Position numbers and translations under genes: made by a program | The notes under the pieces: generated by a model | Told to the model about the DNA's origin: nothing | The model's database searches: none | What the model saw: only the letters and a program-made list of their open reading frames with translations | From: Pseudovibrio sp. Ad37 | GTDB lineage: Bacteria; Pseudomonadota; Alphaproteobacteria; Rhizobiales; Stappiaceae | Assembly (NCBI RefSeq): GCF_001623075.1 | Contig: NZ_LMCF01000144.1 | Span: 1-38,004, forward strand | Length of the DNA: 38,004 nucleotides | Direction: 5' to 3' | In this document: in pieces, positions 1 to 8,424 of the stretch | Position numbering within the stretch: the first letter of the stretch is position 1 | How the letters are laid out: the number at the start of each line of letters is the position of its first letter

Positions 1-66
1 ACTGACCGACCGGACACTTCGACCATCCCGTAAAACAAGACGGCGGATCTTGGCTGCACTTTCCAT
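1..66 (-). CDS. istA: IS21-family transposase IstA, N-terminal fragment (cut by window edge)
   Basis: On the minus strand ATG at 66 opens a frame that continues to the window edge and reads MESAAKIRRLVLRDGRSVRS. This is the typical first helix of the helix-turn-helix domain that opens IstA proteins, which bind the element's repeated ends and carry the DDE catalytic domain further in. Only 22 codons are visible. An in-frame GTG at 75 is a possible alternative start. istB would be expected beyond the left edge. The call rests on the family-like N-terminus together with the terminal repeats just outside it, so the family is fairly sure but the exact element is unknown. Confidence 0.6.
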   Translation of the reverse strand, partial: MESAAKIRRLVLRDGRSVRSVS

Positions 67-179
67 CAATATCACCCGTTCATGCCCCGCGCTAAATGCA
101 CGGATCCTAACAAACAGGTGGGTCAATCTTAAACGCTCATAACCCACCTAACCGGGTCAATTTTGCATGCCGATTCACA
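1..179 (-). mobile_element. End of an IS21-family insertion sequence, running off the left edge
   Basis: The DNA up to about position 179 has the layout of an IS21-family end. A minus-strand reading frame resembling IstA starts near 66. Outside it lie spaced copies of the short repeat GGGTCAAT (120-127 and 154-161), matching the multiple terminal repeats known in this family. On the minus strand the tip would begin TGTGAATCGGCATGC. The outer boundary is inferred from that pattern, because the other end and the target duplication lie outside the window. The element has inserted into the kinase gene that continues at 180. Confidence 0.7.
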
Positions 180-823
180 GTCTGAAACATGTCAACGCGG
201 CAGGTATCAGTCACAACGACATCAAAGGGGGCAACATCCTATTCGACAAGAACAGCCAATCCCTCAAAATCGCTGATTTTGGCTTTGCAGGCACCATTGG
301 AGAAGATCCACTGGACTTCGGCACCCCGGCGTATTCCAGCCCGGAAGCCATCGCCGCCGCCTTCAAAGACGCAGAGGATCGTGACCGCCTGGACGATAAA
401 CAGGACGGCTATGCCGTTGGCCAGATGGTATATGGCGGAGGTGAAGGTGAAGCCAATCTTCTGGGCGCGCCGGATTGCGACAGCCCTTATGCATTCGCTC
501 TCCATGTTGTGCGCAAACTGAGTAATTCCAAATCCCAAAACGCACAAACCGACGAGAAATACAGCCCGGAGAAAGCCCTCAAGCCAACAGATGATCCTGA
601 TCTGGCTGGAGAGCCCGGTTATTACAACGAGAGTTACGAGTCTCAGTACGCCCGCTTCGTCAACAACTCCATGCAGATTGATCCTCAAAAGAGAAGCAGT
701 CTGGACGACATGCAGCAAAGCCAGTTTTTACAGGACCCACTCCTACAACCAGATGAAGCGAAAAAAGTCCTCGCCTACATCATGCAGCAGAACAGCTCCA
801 AATCCGCATCAGAGAAAAGCTAG
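180..823 (+). pseudogene. Eukaryotic-like Ser/Thr protein kinase, C-lobe remnant truncated by the IS
   Basis: The frame reads through the IS tip (an ATG at 167 belongs to the IS) and then encodes the C-lobe of a Hanks-type kinase. The catalytic loop HNDIKGGN has the base Asp, Lys and Asn. It is followed by DFG, an activation-segment end SSPEA in the APE position, and DGYAVG in the place of the helix-F DxWSxG motif. The glycine-rich loop, the ATP-anchoring Lys and the helix-C Glu are all missing, so the fragment cannot be an active kinase alone. About 214 codons remain. The N-lobe presumably lies beyond the IS at the left. The original substrate is unknown. The tail is hydrophilic, with no membrane helix or PASTA repeats, so this was a soluble kinase rather than a PknB-type receptor. 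It converges on the VOC gene 30 bases downstream. Confidence 0.7.
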
Positions 824-852
824 GCTAGCAGGACCACCCCTCACAAAATCCT

Positions 853-1302
853 CTAGCTATTGGACTTCGGCGGCTTCTTCTTCACCTTCTTGGCAATCTC
901 CCGCTCATCACTGGCAATCACCACATCCTGAGGCTGGGAAAGCTCAATCAGGTTGCCGTCAGGATCGCGAATGTAGACAGACAGGATCGGCGAACTGGCA
1001 CCTGTGCGGAACACAGGCCCCTCCACAATCGTCACAGCGGCAGCACTCAACCGCGCAATGGCCGAATCCAGACTCTCAACCAGAAAGCAAAGATCTGCCG
1101 TCCCCGGCATCTGCTCCTGAGCGATCGGAGTATGATCCACATCAGTGGGCTGAAGGTTGATCTTCTGCTGACCGAAATGCAGAGCCCTCCGCCCGCCTCC
1201 GAATATGATCTCCTCCATACCCAGCACATCCTGATAAAACCGACTGGTACGTTCAACATCATGAACGGTAAGCACGACATGGTCGAGAGAAACCAACCTC
1301 AT
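853..1302 (-). CDS. VOC (glyoxalase/bleomycin resistance/dioxygenase) family protein
   Basis: A 149-residue protein with the paired beta-alpha-beta-beta-beta modules of the vicinal oxygen chelate fold. It opens with SLDHVVLTVHDVERTSRFY, where the His is the usual first metal ligand, continues with FYQDVLGMEE, and closes the second module with YIRDPDGNLIELS, whose Glu is the usual last ligand. The tail after residue 130 is Lys-rich and variable. The family includes glyoxalase I, fosfomycin and bleomycin resistance proteins and ring-cleaving dioxygenases, and the sequence does not decide among them. I chose ATG at 1302 over the in-frame ATG at 1323 because AAGGAG sits eight bases before 1302, inside the longer frame. 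It is a single gene convergent with the kinase remnant. Confidence 0.85.
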   Translation of the reverse strand: MRLVSLDHVVLTVHDVERTSRFYQDVLGMEEIIFGGGRRALHFGQQKINLQPTDVDHTPIAQEQMPGTADLCFLVESLDSAIARLSAAAVTIVEGPVFRTGASSPILSVYIRDPDGNLIELSQPQDVVIASDEREIAKKVKKKPPKSNS

Positions 1303-1472
1303 CACTCGCTCCTTCAAGCGCATGCCAAAAACTGACTGTCAGCTTCCATAGGAACGCGCAAAATCTGCAACAGCTTTTTCCATAGCAACCATAACCCTGC
1401 CTTGCACAAGGAACCAACACCTAGTTTCAGGCGAGATGAACAAAAGGTGCACTGCCTATTTTTTAACCATTA

Positions 1473-1489
1473 TGCGCAGTGTTTGTGCA
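1473..1489 (+). promoter_or_regulatory. Probable NtrC binding site upstream of glnB
   Basis: TGCGCAGTGTTTGTGCA fits the 17-base NtrC pattern TGCAC-N7-GTGCA with one mismatch. It lies about 90-100 bases upstream of the sigma-54 promoter, a normal enhancer distance. A further half-site, GGTGCAC, is at 1446-1452. NtrC would activate glnBA under nitrogen limitation, as known in other alphaproteobacteria. The binding itself is inferred. Confidence 0.6.
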
Positions 1490-1574
1490 CCAGATATATT
1501 TCAGATGCAGTTTCCCATTATTATTAAGGGAGCAAACTGCCCGCTTTCGCGGCTTTTTAAGAAAATTTCAAAAC

Positions 1575-1590
1575 TGGCACGGTTTCTGCA
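1575..1590 (+). promoter_or_regulatory. Sigma-54 (RpoN) promoter of glnB-glnA
   Basis: TGGCACGGTTTCTGCA matches the RpoN consensus TGGCACG-N4-TTGCW at all but one position. It has the required GG-N10-GC spacing. Transcription would begin near 1602, giving a leader of about 105 bases before glnB. The rest of the 375-base gap (1324-1697) shows no gene. Confidence 0.75.
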
Positions 1591-1649
1591 TTCATATTTC
1601 CGTAAGTTTTGAATCGCGAACTTTCTGCACACGCGCTGATCATTTTTAA

Positions 1650-2045
<396 letters not shown>

Positions 2046-2166
2046 CCCAGAGTTTCACTAGGAAATCACGAGGACTGAATGAGTTAGGGGCAACGATCCC
2101 ACACGCTTGGTCTTCCAGTTTACAACACTGCGCCACTGGCGATTTTAATAAGAGGAATAGGAAGTT

Positions 2167-3576
2167 ATGACAACCTCCGCTGATGTCTTGAAAGAAATCC
2201 AGGAAAAAGACGTAAAGTTCGTAGATCTTCGTTTTTCTGATCCGCGCGGCAAGCTGCAGCACGTCACCATGGATATCTCCCAGGTGAACGAAGACATGTT
2301 CGCAGAGGGCGTCGCATTTGACGGTTCTTCTATCGGTGGTTGGAAAGCAATCAACGAATCCGACATGATGCTGATGCCAGATCCGGAAACAGCTCATATC
2401 GACCCATTCTTCGCGCAGTCCACCATGTCCATCTTCTGTGACGTTCTCGACCCACGCACAGGCGAAGGTTACAACCGTGACCCACGCATGACAGCCAAGC
2501 GCGCTGAAGCCTATGTGAAAGCATGTGGCGCTGGCGACACCGTATTCGTTGGCCCGGAAGCTGAATTCTTCATCTTCGACGACGTTCGCTTTGCAGCAGA
2601 CCCATACAACACCGGCTTCAAGCTGGATTGTTCCGAACTGCCATCCAACATGGATAGCGAGTACGAGTCCGGTAACCTCGGTCACCGTCCACGCACAAAA
2701 GGCGGTTACTTCCCAGTACCACCAATTGACAGCGCGCAGGACATCCGTTCCGAAATGCTGACTGTCATGTCCGACATGGGCGTTAAAGTTGAAAAGCACC
2801 ACCACGAAGTGGCAGCAGCTCAGCACGAGCTCGGCATGCAGTTCCAGACCCTGACAACCTGTGCTGACCACATGCAGATCTACAAGTACGTGGTTCACCA
2901 AGTTGCACACGCTTATGGCAAGTCCGCGACCTTCATGCCTAAGCCAGTCTTCGGCGACAACGGCACCGGCATGCACTGCCACTTCTCCCTATGGGAAGAC
3001 GGCAAGCCAACCTTTGCTGGCAGCCAGTATGCTGACCTTTCCGAGAATGCTCTGTACTTCATCGGCGGTATCCTGAAGCACGCGAAATCTCTGAACGCAT
3101 TCACCAATGCGTCCACCAACTCCTACAAGCGTCTGGTACCGGGCTACGAGGCTCCAGTTCTTCTGGCATACTCTTCCCAGAACCGTTCTGCATCCTGCCG
3201 TATTCCATTCACATCTTCTCCAAAAGGCAAGCGCGTTGAAGTTCGCTTCCCGGATCCTTCCGCAAACCCATACTTGGCGTTTGCTGCACAGCTGATGGCT
3301 GGCCTTGATGGCATCAAGAACAAGATCCATCCTGGCGATGCTATGGATAAGAACCTGTATGATCTGCCAGCAGAAGAACTCTCCGAGATCCCAACTGTTG
3401 CAGCATCTCTGCGTGAAGCTCTGGAATGCCTCGATGCAGACCGTGAATACCTCAAAGCAGGCGGTGTATTCGATGACGACCAGATCGACGCCTACATCGA
3501 ACTGAAGATGGAAGAAGTCATGCGCACAGACATGACCCCTCACCCAGTTGAGTTCGACATGTACTACTCCGTCTAA
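2167..3576 (+). CDS. glnA: Glutamine synthetase, type I
   Basis: A 469-residue GSI that ligates ammonia to glutamate using ATP and forms a dodecamer. The N-terminal beta-grasp domain includes the DGSSIGGW loop. The catalytic domain has VGPEAEFF with metal-binding Glu, [14 protein letters not shown] with the ATP and metal contacts, NRSASCRIP with the substrate-binding Arg, and [15 protein letters not shown]. Tyr398 in NLYDLP is the adenylylation site used by GlnE, so activity should be controlled by covalent modification as well as by the NtrC/sigma-54 promoter upstream of glnB. The ribosome site is a run of AGGAA-type purines just before ATG 2167. The gene is followed by a structured 3' UTR and a strong terminator. 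Confidence 0.98.
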   Translation: MTTSADVLKEIQEKDVKFVDLRFSDPRGKLQHVTMDISQVNEDMFAEGVAFDGSSIGGWKAINESDMMLMPDPETAHIDPFFAQSTMSIFCDVLDPRTGEGYNRDPRMTAKRAEAYVKACGAGDTVFVGPEAEFFIFDDVRFAADPYNTGFKLDCSELPSNMDSEYESGNLGHRPRTKGGYFPVPPIDSAQDIRSEMLTVMSDMGVKVEKHHHEVAAAQHELGMQFQTLTTCADHMQIYKYVVHQVAHAYGKSATFMPKPVFGDNGTGMHCHFSLWEDGKPTFAGSQYADLSENALYFIGGILKHAKSLNAFTNASTNSYKRLVPGYEAPVLLAYSSQNRSASCRIPFTSSPKGKRVEVRFPDPSANPYLAFAAQLMAGLDGIKNKIHPGDAMDKNLYDLPAEELSEIPTVAASLREALECLDADREYLKAGGVFDDDQIDAYIELKMEEVMRTDMTPHPVEFDMYYSV

Positions 3577-3583
3577 GTTATGA

Positions 3584-3672
3584 AGGGACTGCTTTAACTC
3601 CAATGCACCTATGGCGTATCCATAAGACGAGCTTCGGCTCAAATCAGGAGACGCCTTTCAAAAGCAGTCCTC
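3584..3672 (+). ncRNA. Structured 3' UTR of glnA, possible 3'UTR-derived small RNA
   Basis: Directly after the glnA stop, GGACTGCTTT (3586-3595) pairs perfectly with AAAGCAGTCC (3662-3671). Together they close an 86-base domain. Inside are the hairpins ATGG-CGTAT-CCAT (3611-3623) and GAGC-TTCG-GCTC (3629-3640), the latter with a UUCG tetraloop. An intrinsic terminator follows 16 bases later. A stable folded RNA is therefore likely at the end of the message. Enterobacteria make the sRNA GlnZ from the glnA 3' end, so a parallel is conceivable, but no homology is claimed. Confidence 0.4.
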
Positions 3673-3688
3673 TCATCTAGGCACAATA

Positions 3689-3725
3689 AAACCCCGGCTG
3701 GCCTCAGTCGGGGTTTTGTTTTTTC
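3689..3725 (+). terminator. Intrinsic terminator of glnB-glnA
   Basis: The stem AAAACCCCGGCTG pairs with CAGTCGGGGTTTT (one G-T pair) around a GCCT loop. It runs into TGTTTTTT. The A-run before the stem also allows it to work for the converging yceI transcript. Confidence 0.85.
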
Positions 3726-3778
3726 CATCACCCAGATCTCATCTGGCGATACAAACCTGCATCAGCAAAGCAGAGACC

Positions 3779-4375
3779 TTACCAGCCGCCCTCTCTCATC
3801 TCCGCAGAAATCTCAAGACGCACCCGATCGCTGGTCAATGGCGTAAACTTACCAACACCAAAGTCACTGCGCAAAATCGCTCCCTTACCCTCTACACCTA
3901 TCCACTGCCCCTGATAGTAATCAAAGTAGCTTCCCAGCGGATGCGGGCCATTGTGTTTGAGCTGAAAGTCCAGTTCCACCGGATGCTTTTGGTCCCTGAT
4001 GGTCAGATTCCCTACCAAGGTCACAGCTGTTGCTCCGGTTTGTTTGACGGATGTGGACACAAACGTGATCTCAGGAAATTTCTCCGCGTCAAAGAAGTCA
4101 GAGCCTTTCAGATGCTCATCCAGCGGCTCAACACCCGTATCCACGCTTGCCGGATCAATAGTCACACTGACTTTCGTTTCTTCAATCTTTGCCGGATCAA
4201 ACTCCACTTCCCCGCCAACAACCTTCCACTCACCAGACTGCTCTGTCAGTCCCGCATGATTGTAGTAAAACCGAACCTCGGTATGGGTCGGATCAAATTT
4301 GTAGCTCGCGGCCTGCGCTGACGCTGTGAATGCAAGCGATGCCGCAACAACGGCGAATTTCGTGAAATGCCTCAT
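3779..4375 (-). CDS. YceI family periplasmic protein
   Basis: A 198-residue secreted protein. Residues 1-22 form a Sec signal peptide with an AQA cleavage motif. The mature part is a YceI lipocalin-like beta-barrel of usual length: it begins ASYKFDPTHTEVRFYYNHAG, has the DPAKIEETKVSVTIDPASVDT and FPEITFVST strands, and ends with the RDQKHPVELDF, FGVGKFTPL and VRLEI strands. YceI proteins bind polyisoprenoid or amide lipids; the physiological role is unsettled. The gene is divergent from a marR gene across a 167-base AT-rich spacer with a palindrome, which suggests control by that regulator. No cytochrome b561 partner is adjacent. It converges on the glnA terminator. Confidence 0.92.
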   Translation of the reverse strand: MRHFTKFAVVAASLAFTASAQAASYKFDPTHTEVRFYYNHAGLTEQSGEWKVVGGEVEFDPAKIEETKVSVTIDPASVDTGVEPLDEHLKGSDFFDAEKFPEITFVSTSVKQTGATAVTLVGNLTIRDQKHPVELDFQLKHNGPHPLGSYFDYYQGQWIGVEGKGAILRSDFGVGKFTPLTSDRVRLEISAEMREGGW

Positions 4376-4476
4376 GCTTTTCCTGCCTCATATCCCTGTT
4401 TGTCACATAAAAACTGCAGTTTCCTGCAAATGCACACTCATTAACCTATTGATTTTTATCATGTTAATATATATGC

Positions 4477-4488
4477 ATGTATATACAT
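4477..4488. promoter_or_regulatory. Palindrome in the yceI/marR spacer, candidate operator
   Basis: ATGTATATACAT is a perfect 12-base palindrome within a very AT-rich spacer between two divergent genes. MarR dimers usually bind such near-perfect palindromes over their own promoter. The assignment is inferred from position only. Confidence 0.4.
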
Positions 4489-4542
4489 CTAAATGAATGA
4501 AAACCATTTTCAAGAGCGGAATGCGCAAATAACGAGGATGTG

Positions 4543-4968
4543 ATGTCTGTCAGCAAAGAGTCAGTTTCTCTCTGGATCGCTCTCAACCGAGTGCAAAAGA
4601 CCATCTACACCGATATCGAAGGCGCCTTCAAAGCAGAGCGTTTCCCCCCTCTCTCCTGGTATGACATCCTCTGGGAACTGGAGAACGCACCCGATGGCCT
4701 GAGGCAATTCGAGCTGGAGCAACGTGTCCTCTTTCAGCAGGCCAACCTCTCCCGTGTTATCCAGTCGCTTGCCAAGGCTCAGCTGGTCGAGAGCAAACCC
4801 GCCCTCAAGGACAAGCGCGGCAAGACCCTTTTCATCACCTCAAAGGGAAAAGATCTCCGCGCCCAGATGTGGCAAACCTATGAGCGCATGCTGGAAGAAA
4901 AACTCGATACAAAAATCAGCAAGGAAGGCGCGACCCAACTCGCAGCAGCCTTGAAGGCGCTAGTTTAG
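4543..4968 (+). CDS. MarR family transcriptional regulator
   Basis: A 141-residue winged-helix regulator. The dimerisation helices flank a DNA-binding core. The core includes SWYDILWELENAPDGLRQFE, the recognition helix region FQQANLSRVIQSLAKAQLVE and the wing KDKRGKTLFITSKGKDL, whose DKRGK is a MarR hallmark. The C-terminal helices are LRAQMWQTYERMLEEK and the segment after it. MarR proteins are usually repressors relieved by small phenolics or by oxidation; this protein has no cysteine, so redox sensing is unlikely. I use ATG 4543 because GAGG is five bases upstream; GTG 4540 is also possible. It is divergent from yceI, its most likely target besides itself. Confidence 0.88.
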   Translation: MSVSKESVSLWIALNRVQKTIYTDIEGAFKAERFPPLSWYDILWELENAPDGLRQFELEQRVLFQQANLSRVIQSLAKAQLVESKPALKDKRGKTLFITSKGKDLRAQMWQTYERMLEEKLDTKISKEGATQLAAALKALV

Positions 4969-5181
4969 ATTTTTTCATCGACCAGTGGGTCGCGACAGTA
5001 AACAATGGCTTTACGCGCAACACAGCGCCTCTACACAGCAACGCAAGAAAACACGAAAGAACGCAAACCAACGCACACTAGAGCGCAAAGAGGATATGTC
5101 ATCACCACGTCACGAAACTGCGTTTAAGTGCAATGAGGTTATCAGTATCTGATCGTGCTGATTAGACCCGCATACTCTTCA

Positions 5182-5211
5182 AAGGCGATCCTCTCGGATC
5201 GCCTTCTTTTT
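5182..5211 (+). terminator. Strong intrinsic terminator
   Basis: A perfect ten-base stem, AAGGCGATCC, pairs with GGATCGCCTT around TCTC. CTTTTT follows. It lies 214 bases beyond marR and would end marR readthrough or a separate small RNA. Confidence 0.8.
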
Positions 5212-5563
5212 CGCGCTTTTTTGGAAAAATAGAGCGTCTTCACTAAGGCAGCACTAACTATTTTCTCCCCCATCCCTTGAAAGAAAACCCAAGCGTTCCT
5301 ATGATAGGTACAGGTCAACAAAAGGAGAGCCAATGACTCCACCGGACCTGCATGTTGTACGGTTTTTATAAAGGCAATTCGGTACTTATGAAGACCCTCT
5401 GCAAGATGCTACAATATAGCAAGACTACAAAACGGCCTGAGCGACCGAGCGTCATCAGACGGTAAGCACGGATCGAACCCGGACGTACACGGGCGGAAAT
5501 CATATCAAACGCCCCAGCATATAGCCTTGAAACGGTAAATCGCGGCGATCCGACTATAAAAGC

Positions 5564-5607
5564 AAAACCCCGTTTAGACCTTCGAGAAGGACGCGGGGTT
5601 TTCTTTT
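5564..5607 (+). terminator. Intrinsic terminator with two-part stem
   Basis: AAAACCCCG pairs with CGGGGTTTT, and an inner CCTT-CGAG-AAGG hairpin stacks inside. TCTTTT follows. No gene ends nearby on this strand, so it may close a small RNA lying within roughly 5340-5600. Confidence 0.75.
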
Positions 5608-5672
5608 GGCCATTGCAAAGTATTTCGCACCCTCTAAAATATACCAATTACATTCATATTTTAGAGAAAACA

Positions 5673-6056
5673 ATGACTGCAGCAGCCGACACAATTGAAC
5701 TTCTCCCCACGCTCCCTTCCCTCAACATTCAGGAAACAAAAGCGTTTTACGCAGATAAGCTCGGCTTTACCAACGTCGTTTACGAACAAGACGACTTTCT
5801 GATTCTGCGCAGAGACACTTTGGAAATCCACTTCTGGCTCACCACAGAAAAGCACTTGTGCAACAACAGCAGCGTTTATTTCCGTGGAGGACCTATCGCC
5901 GATCTTCACGAAGAATATCGCCAACTCGGACTTCCGGAAGACAGCAAGAGCGAACCCCGCTTCACACCACTCGCCAAACGCCCCTGGGATATGGAAGAGT
6001 TTTACATCCACGACCCTCACGGCAACCTGTTGAAATTCGGTCGCATTCCGCTCTGA
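5673..6056 (+). CDS. Bleomycin resistance protein-like VOC family protein
   Basis: A 127-residue protein of the VOC fold, close in length and layout to small bleomycin-binding proteins. It has LLPTLPSLNIQETKAFYADK, the strand pair FLILRRDTLEIHFW, a Cys-Asn segment before SSVYFRGGPIADLHEEY, and a terminal WDMEEFYIHDPHGNLLKFG. Bleomycin-binding members sequester the drug as dimers and have no metal centre; others are enzymes. The sequence alone does not prove drug binding, so the function stays open. The start is ATG 5673; an in-frame upstream extension to 5613 crosses the preceding noncoding DNA and has no ribosome site. It stands alone, 192 bases before tyrS. Confidence 0.82.
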   Translation: MTAAADTIELLPTLPSLNIQETKAFYADKLGFTNVVYEQDDFLILRRDTLEIHFWLTTEKHLCNNSSVYFRGGPIADLHEEYRQLGLPEDSKSEPRFTPLAKRPWDMEEFYIHDPHGNLLKFGRIPL

Positions 6057-6248
6057 GCCAAACAAGCAGGAAACATCCTTGCATTCTGGTGATGCCATCC
6101 AGCAAGCCCAAGTGCCAAATTCTCAGCGCAATCCCAAATCCGCAGCATAGCATTTGGGCTTTCCAGAAAAAACGAGTGAATCCCGCTGAAAACTCAGGTA
6201 TAGACCTTTCAACTTGGAAATACTCAGTAATTTGAACAGGCTTGACCA

Positions 6249-7502
6249 ATGAGCTCATATAAATCCGAATTTATGCGGACAATGGAAGAACGCGGCTTCC
6301 TGCACCAACTCTCTAACGCCGAAGGTCTGGACGAACTTTGTGCGAAAGAGACCGTAACCGCATATATTGGCTTTGACTGTACAGCCTCCAGCCTGCACGT
6401 TGGCTCCCTTGTACAAATTATGATGCTGCATTGGTTCCAGAAGACCGGCCACCGTCCGATTACCCTCATGGGCAGCGGCACAACACGCGTTGGCGACCCG
6501 ACCGGTAAAGACGAGAGCCGCAAAGTTCTGACCGATGAAGACATCGAAGGCAACAAAAACGGCATCAAACAAGTCTTTGAAAAGTTTTTGCAATTCGGTG
6601 ATGGCCCATCTGATGCAATGATGATGGACAACGCCGATTGGCTGCTCAAACTCAACTACATGGACTTCCTGCGTGATGTTGGCCGTTATTTCTCCGTCAA
6701 CCAGATGATCCAGCGCGACAGCGTGCGCCTGCGTCTGGAACGCGAGCAGCACCTGTCGTTCCTCGAGTTCAACTACATGCTCCTGCAGGGCTACGATTAC
6801 CTCGAAATCCATCGCCGCACAGACTGCCGTCTGCAGATGGGCGGCTCTGATCAGTGGAGCAACATCCTCTCTGGCGTAGACCTTGGTCGCCGTCTTGCAG
6901 ACAAAGAACTGTTCGCCCTCACCACCCCGCTGCTCACCACAACTTCCGGTGCCAAGATGGGCAAAACCGCAGCAGGCGCAGTATGGCTCAACGCAGACAT
7001 GCTCAGCCCCTACGATTATTGGCAGTTCTGGCGCAACACCGAAGATGCTGACGTTGAGAAGTTCCTGAAACTCTTCACCATTTTGCCAATGGACGAGATC
7101 AAACGTCTGGCAGGAATGGAAGGCGCTGAGATCAACGAAGCCAAGAAGGTGCTGGCAACCGAAGCCACCGCCCTGCTCCATGGCCGTATCGAGGCTGACA
7201 AAGCTGCTGAGACGGCTCGTAAGGCGTTTGAAGAAGGTGCCAATGCCGCTGGTCTGCCAACCATCGAGATTGCTGCTACAGAGCTGAAAGAAGGCCTCGG
7301 CATCCTCAACGCTTTCGTAACCGCTGGCCTGTGTTCTTCCAACGGAGAAGTCCGTCGCAACATCAAAGGCGGCGCTGTACGCATCAACGATAAGGCGGAG
7401 CAGGATCATAACCGCTCTATCACCGACGCTGATCTGACCGATGATGGCGTGATCAAACTTTCCCTTGGCAAGAAAAAGCACGTTCTTGTAAAGCCAGTCT
7501 AA
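6249..7502 (+). CDS. tyrS: Tyrosyl-tRNA synthetase
   Basis: A 417-residue class I synthetase that charges tRNA-Tyr. The Rossmann domain has the tyrosine pocket [15 protein letters not shown] (HVGS is the HIGH variant), GGSDQWSNI as a tyrosine- and ATP-contact motif, and AKMGKT as the KMSKS loop. The C-terminus carries an S4 RNA-binding domain ([20 protein letters not shown] and following). The length is normal for the bacterial TyrRS group. No T-box or other leader is seen in the 190 bases upstream, so regulation is not evident. It is monocistronic, ending in a clear terminator. Confidence 0.97.
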   Translation: MSSYKSEFMRTMEERGFLHQLSNAEGLDELCAKETVTAYIGFDCTASSLHVGSLVQIMMLHWFQKTGHRPITLMGSGTTRVGDPTGKDESRKVLTDEDIEGNKNGIKQVFEKFLQFGDGPSDAMMMDNADWLLKLNYMDFLRDVGRYFSVNQMIQRDSVRLRLEREQHLSFLEFNYMLLQGYDYLEIHRRTDCRLQMGGSDQWSNILSGVDLGRRLADKELFALTTPLLTTTSGAKMGKTAAGAVWLNADMLSPYDYWQFWRNTEDADVEKFLKLFTILPMDEIKRLAGMEGAEINEAKKVLATEATALLHGRIEADKAAETARKAFEEGANAAGLPTIEIAATELKEGLGILNAFVTAGLCSSNGEVRRNIKGGAVRINDKAEQDHNRSITDADLTDDGVIKLSLGKKKHVLVKPV

Positions 7503-7531
7503 CAAGCTGGCATCACAGTGATTTTAACAAG

Positions 7532-7555
7532 GCCGGGTCATGCACCCGGCTTTTT
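7532..7555 (+). terminator. Intrinsic terminator of tyrS
   Basis: GCCGGGT pairs with ACCCGGC around CATGC. TTTTT follows. It lies 30 bases after the tyrS stop. Confidence 0.9.
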
Positions 7556-7662
7556 CTTTACCTGCAAAACACTGCAAGTTTATGCAATTACAGCCAGTCA
7601 GCTGCACCTTGAACTAGGCCTGATAACCTAAACTGCTTCTCTCGTATTCAGGAGCAGCCCCC

Positions 7663-8424
7663 ATGGCGATGCAGGATTGGAACGCACAACAATACTTGAA
7701 GCACGCAGCCTATGTCGCAGACTTTGGGCAGGATGCACTTGAACTGCTGGCTGTGCAACCCGGAGAAAGCATTTTGGATCTGGGATGCGGTGAAGGCACG
7801 CTGGCCCAGGAAATCCAAAGCCGAGGGGCAATCGTAACCGGCGTCGACACAGCAGAAGACATGCTCCTGCAGGCGAATGAGAAAGGCATCAAGACCTGCC
7901 TCATACCTGCTGAAAATCTCAATTTTAACAAGGAGTTCAACGCAGTTTTCTCCAACGCAGCCCTTCATTGGATGCAGGACTACAAGGGCGTCATCCGCGG
8001 TATTGTGAAAGCTCTTAAGCCGGGAGGTCGGTTTGTTGGTGAAATGGGATGCGACCGGAACTGCCGCATCATCCGATCTGCAATGGAGAACGTGTTCGCC
8101 GAAAACCCTACTTTCGGCCCCTACAAGAGCCCCTGGATTTTCCCACCTCCCGAAACGTATATGCGCGCGCTGAAAGAAGCGGGCTTCTCAGTTACCTACC
8201 ATACAGAAATCGAACGCAGGACACCGCTGGAAACAGGAATGAAGGGATGGCTGCAACTCTTTACCAACAGCCTCACAGAGCAGCTGAGCGAGACCCATAA
8301 GAAGCGATTTTACAAAGAAACAATCAAGCATCTCAAACCGCTGCTTTATTCGAGAACCAGAGGTTGGGAAGCAGACTACGTTTGCATGCGCTTTGCAGCC
8401 TACCTCCCTGTTACCTCTACTTAA
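7663..8424 (+). CDS. Class I SAM-dependent methyltransferase
   Basis: A 253-residue methyltransferase with the seven-stranded Rossmann-like fold. Motif I is SILDLGCGEGTLAQE (SAM glycine loop). The acidic ribose contact is in GVDTAEDML, motif III is FNAVFSNAALHWM, and KALKPGGRFV is the usual post-motif loop. NAALHWM is shared by the Tam/BioC-like branch (trans-aconitate methyltransferase type), so a small carboxylate substrate is possible but not shown. The ribosome site AGGAG lies eight bases before ATG 7663. The last eight bases overlap the end of the AsmA-like gene on the other strand. Confidence 0.88.
   Translation: MAMQDWNAQQYLKHAAYVADFGQDALELLAVQPGESILDLGCGEGTLAQEIQSRGAIVTGVDTAEDMLLQANEKGIKTCLIPAENLNFNKEFNAVFSNAALHWMQDYKGVIRGIVKALKPGGRFVGEMGCDRNCRIIRSAMENVFAENPTFGPYKSPWIFPPPETYMRALKEAGFSVTYHTEIERRTPLETGMKGWLQLFTNSLTEQLSETHKKRFYKETIKHLKPLLYSRTRGWEADYVCMRFAAYLPVTST

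Larger units (their letters stand above)
4969..5672. other. 700-base noncoding stretch between marR and the Ble-like gene
   Basis: I see no convincing protein gene here. The open frames present (5142-5342 and 5366-5647, both minus) run through terminators and look like no known protein. There are two strong plus-strand terminators (5182-5211 and 5564-5607), so at least one transcript besides marR probably ends here. That leaves room for one or two small RNAs, about 5000-5211 and 5340-5607. The stretch 5035-5080 is rich in the short word ACGCA. No promoter is clear enough to call. Confidence 0.4.

Noticed and set aside
5035-5080. Repeated ACGCA words as a possible CRISPR or tandem repeat
   Set aside because: The units are too short and the spacing is irregular. 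No repeat-spacer structure exists anywhere in the window.
5142-5342. A 66-codon minus-strand frame with a hydrophobic start
   Set aside because: It runs through the strong hairpin at 5182-5211 and is not protein-like. There is no ribosome site.
5470-5505. GGATCGAACCCGG, which looks like a reversed tRNA T-arm
   Set aside because: The flanking bases cannot form a five-pair T-stem, and no acceptor or anticodon arm fits around it.
6255-7505. A 416-codon open frame on the minus strand covering tyrS end to end
   Set aside because: It is antisense to a clear synthetase gene and resembles no protein. The codon bias of tyrS explains why the opposite strand stays open.
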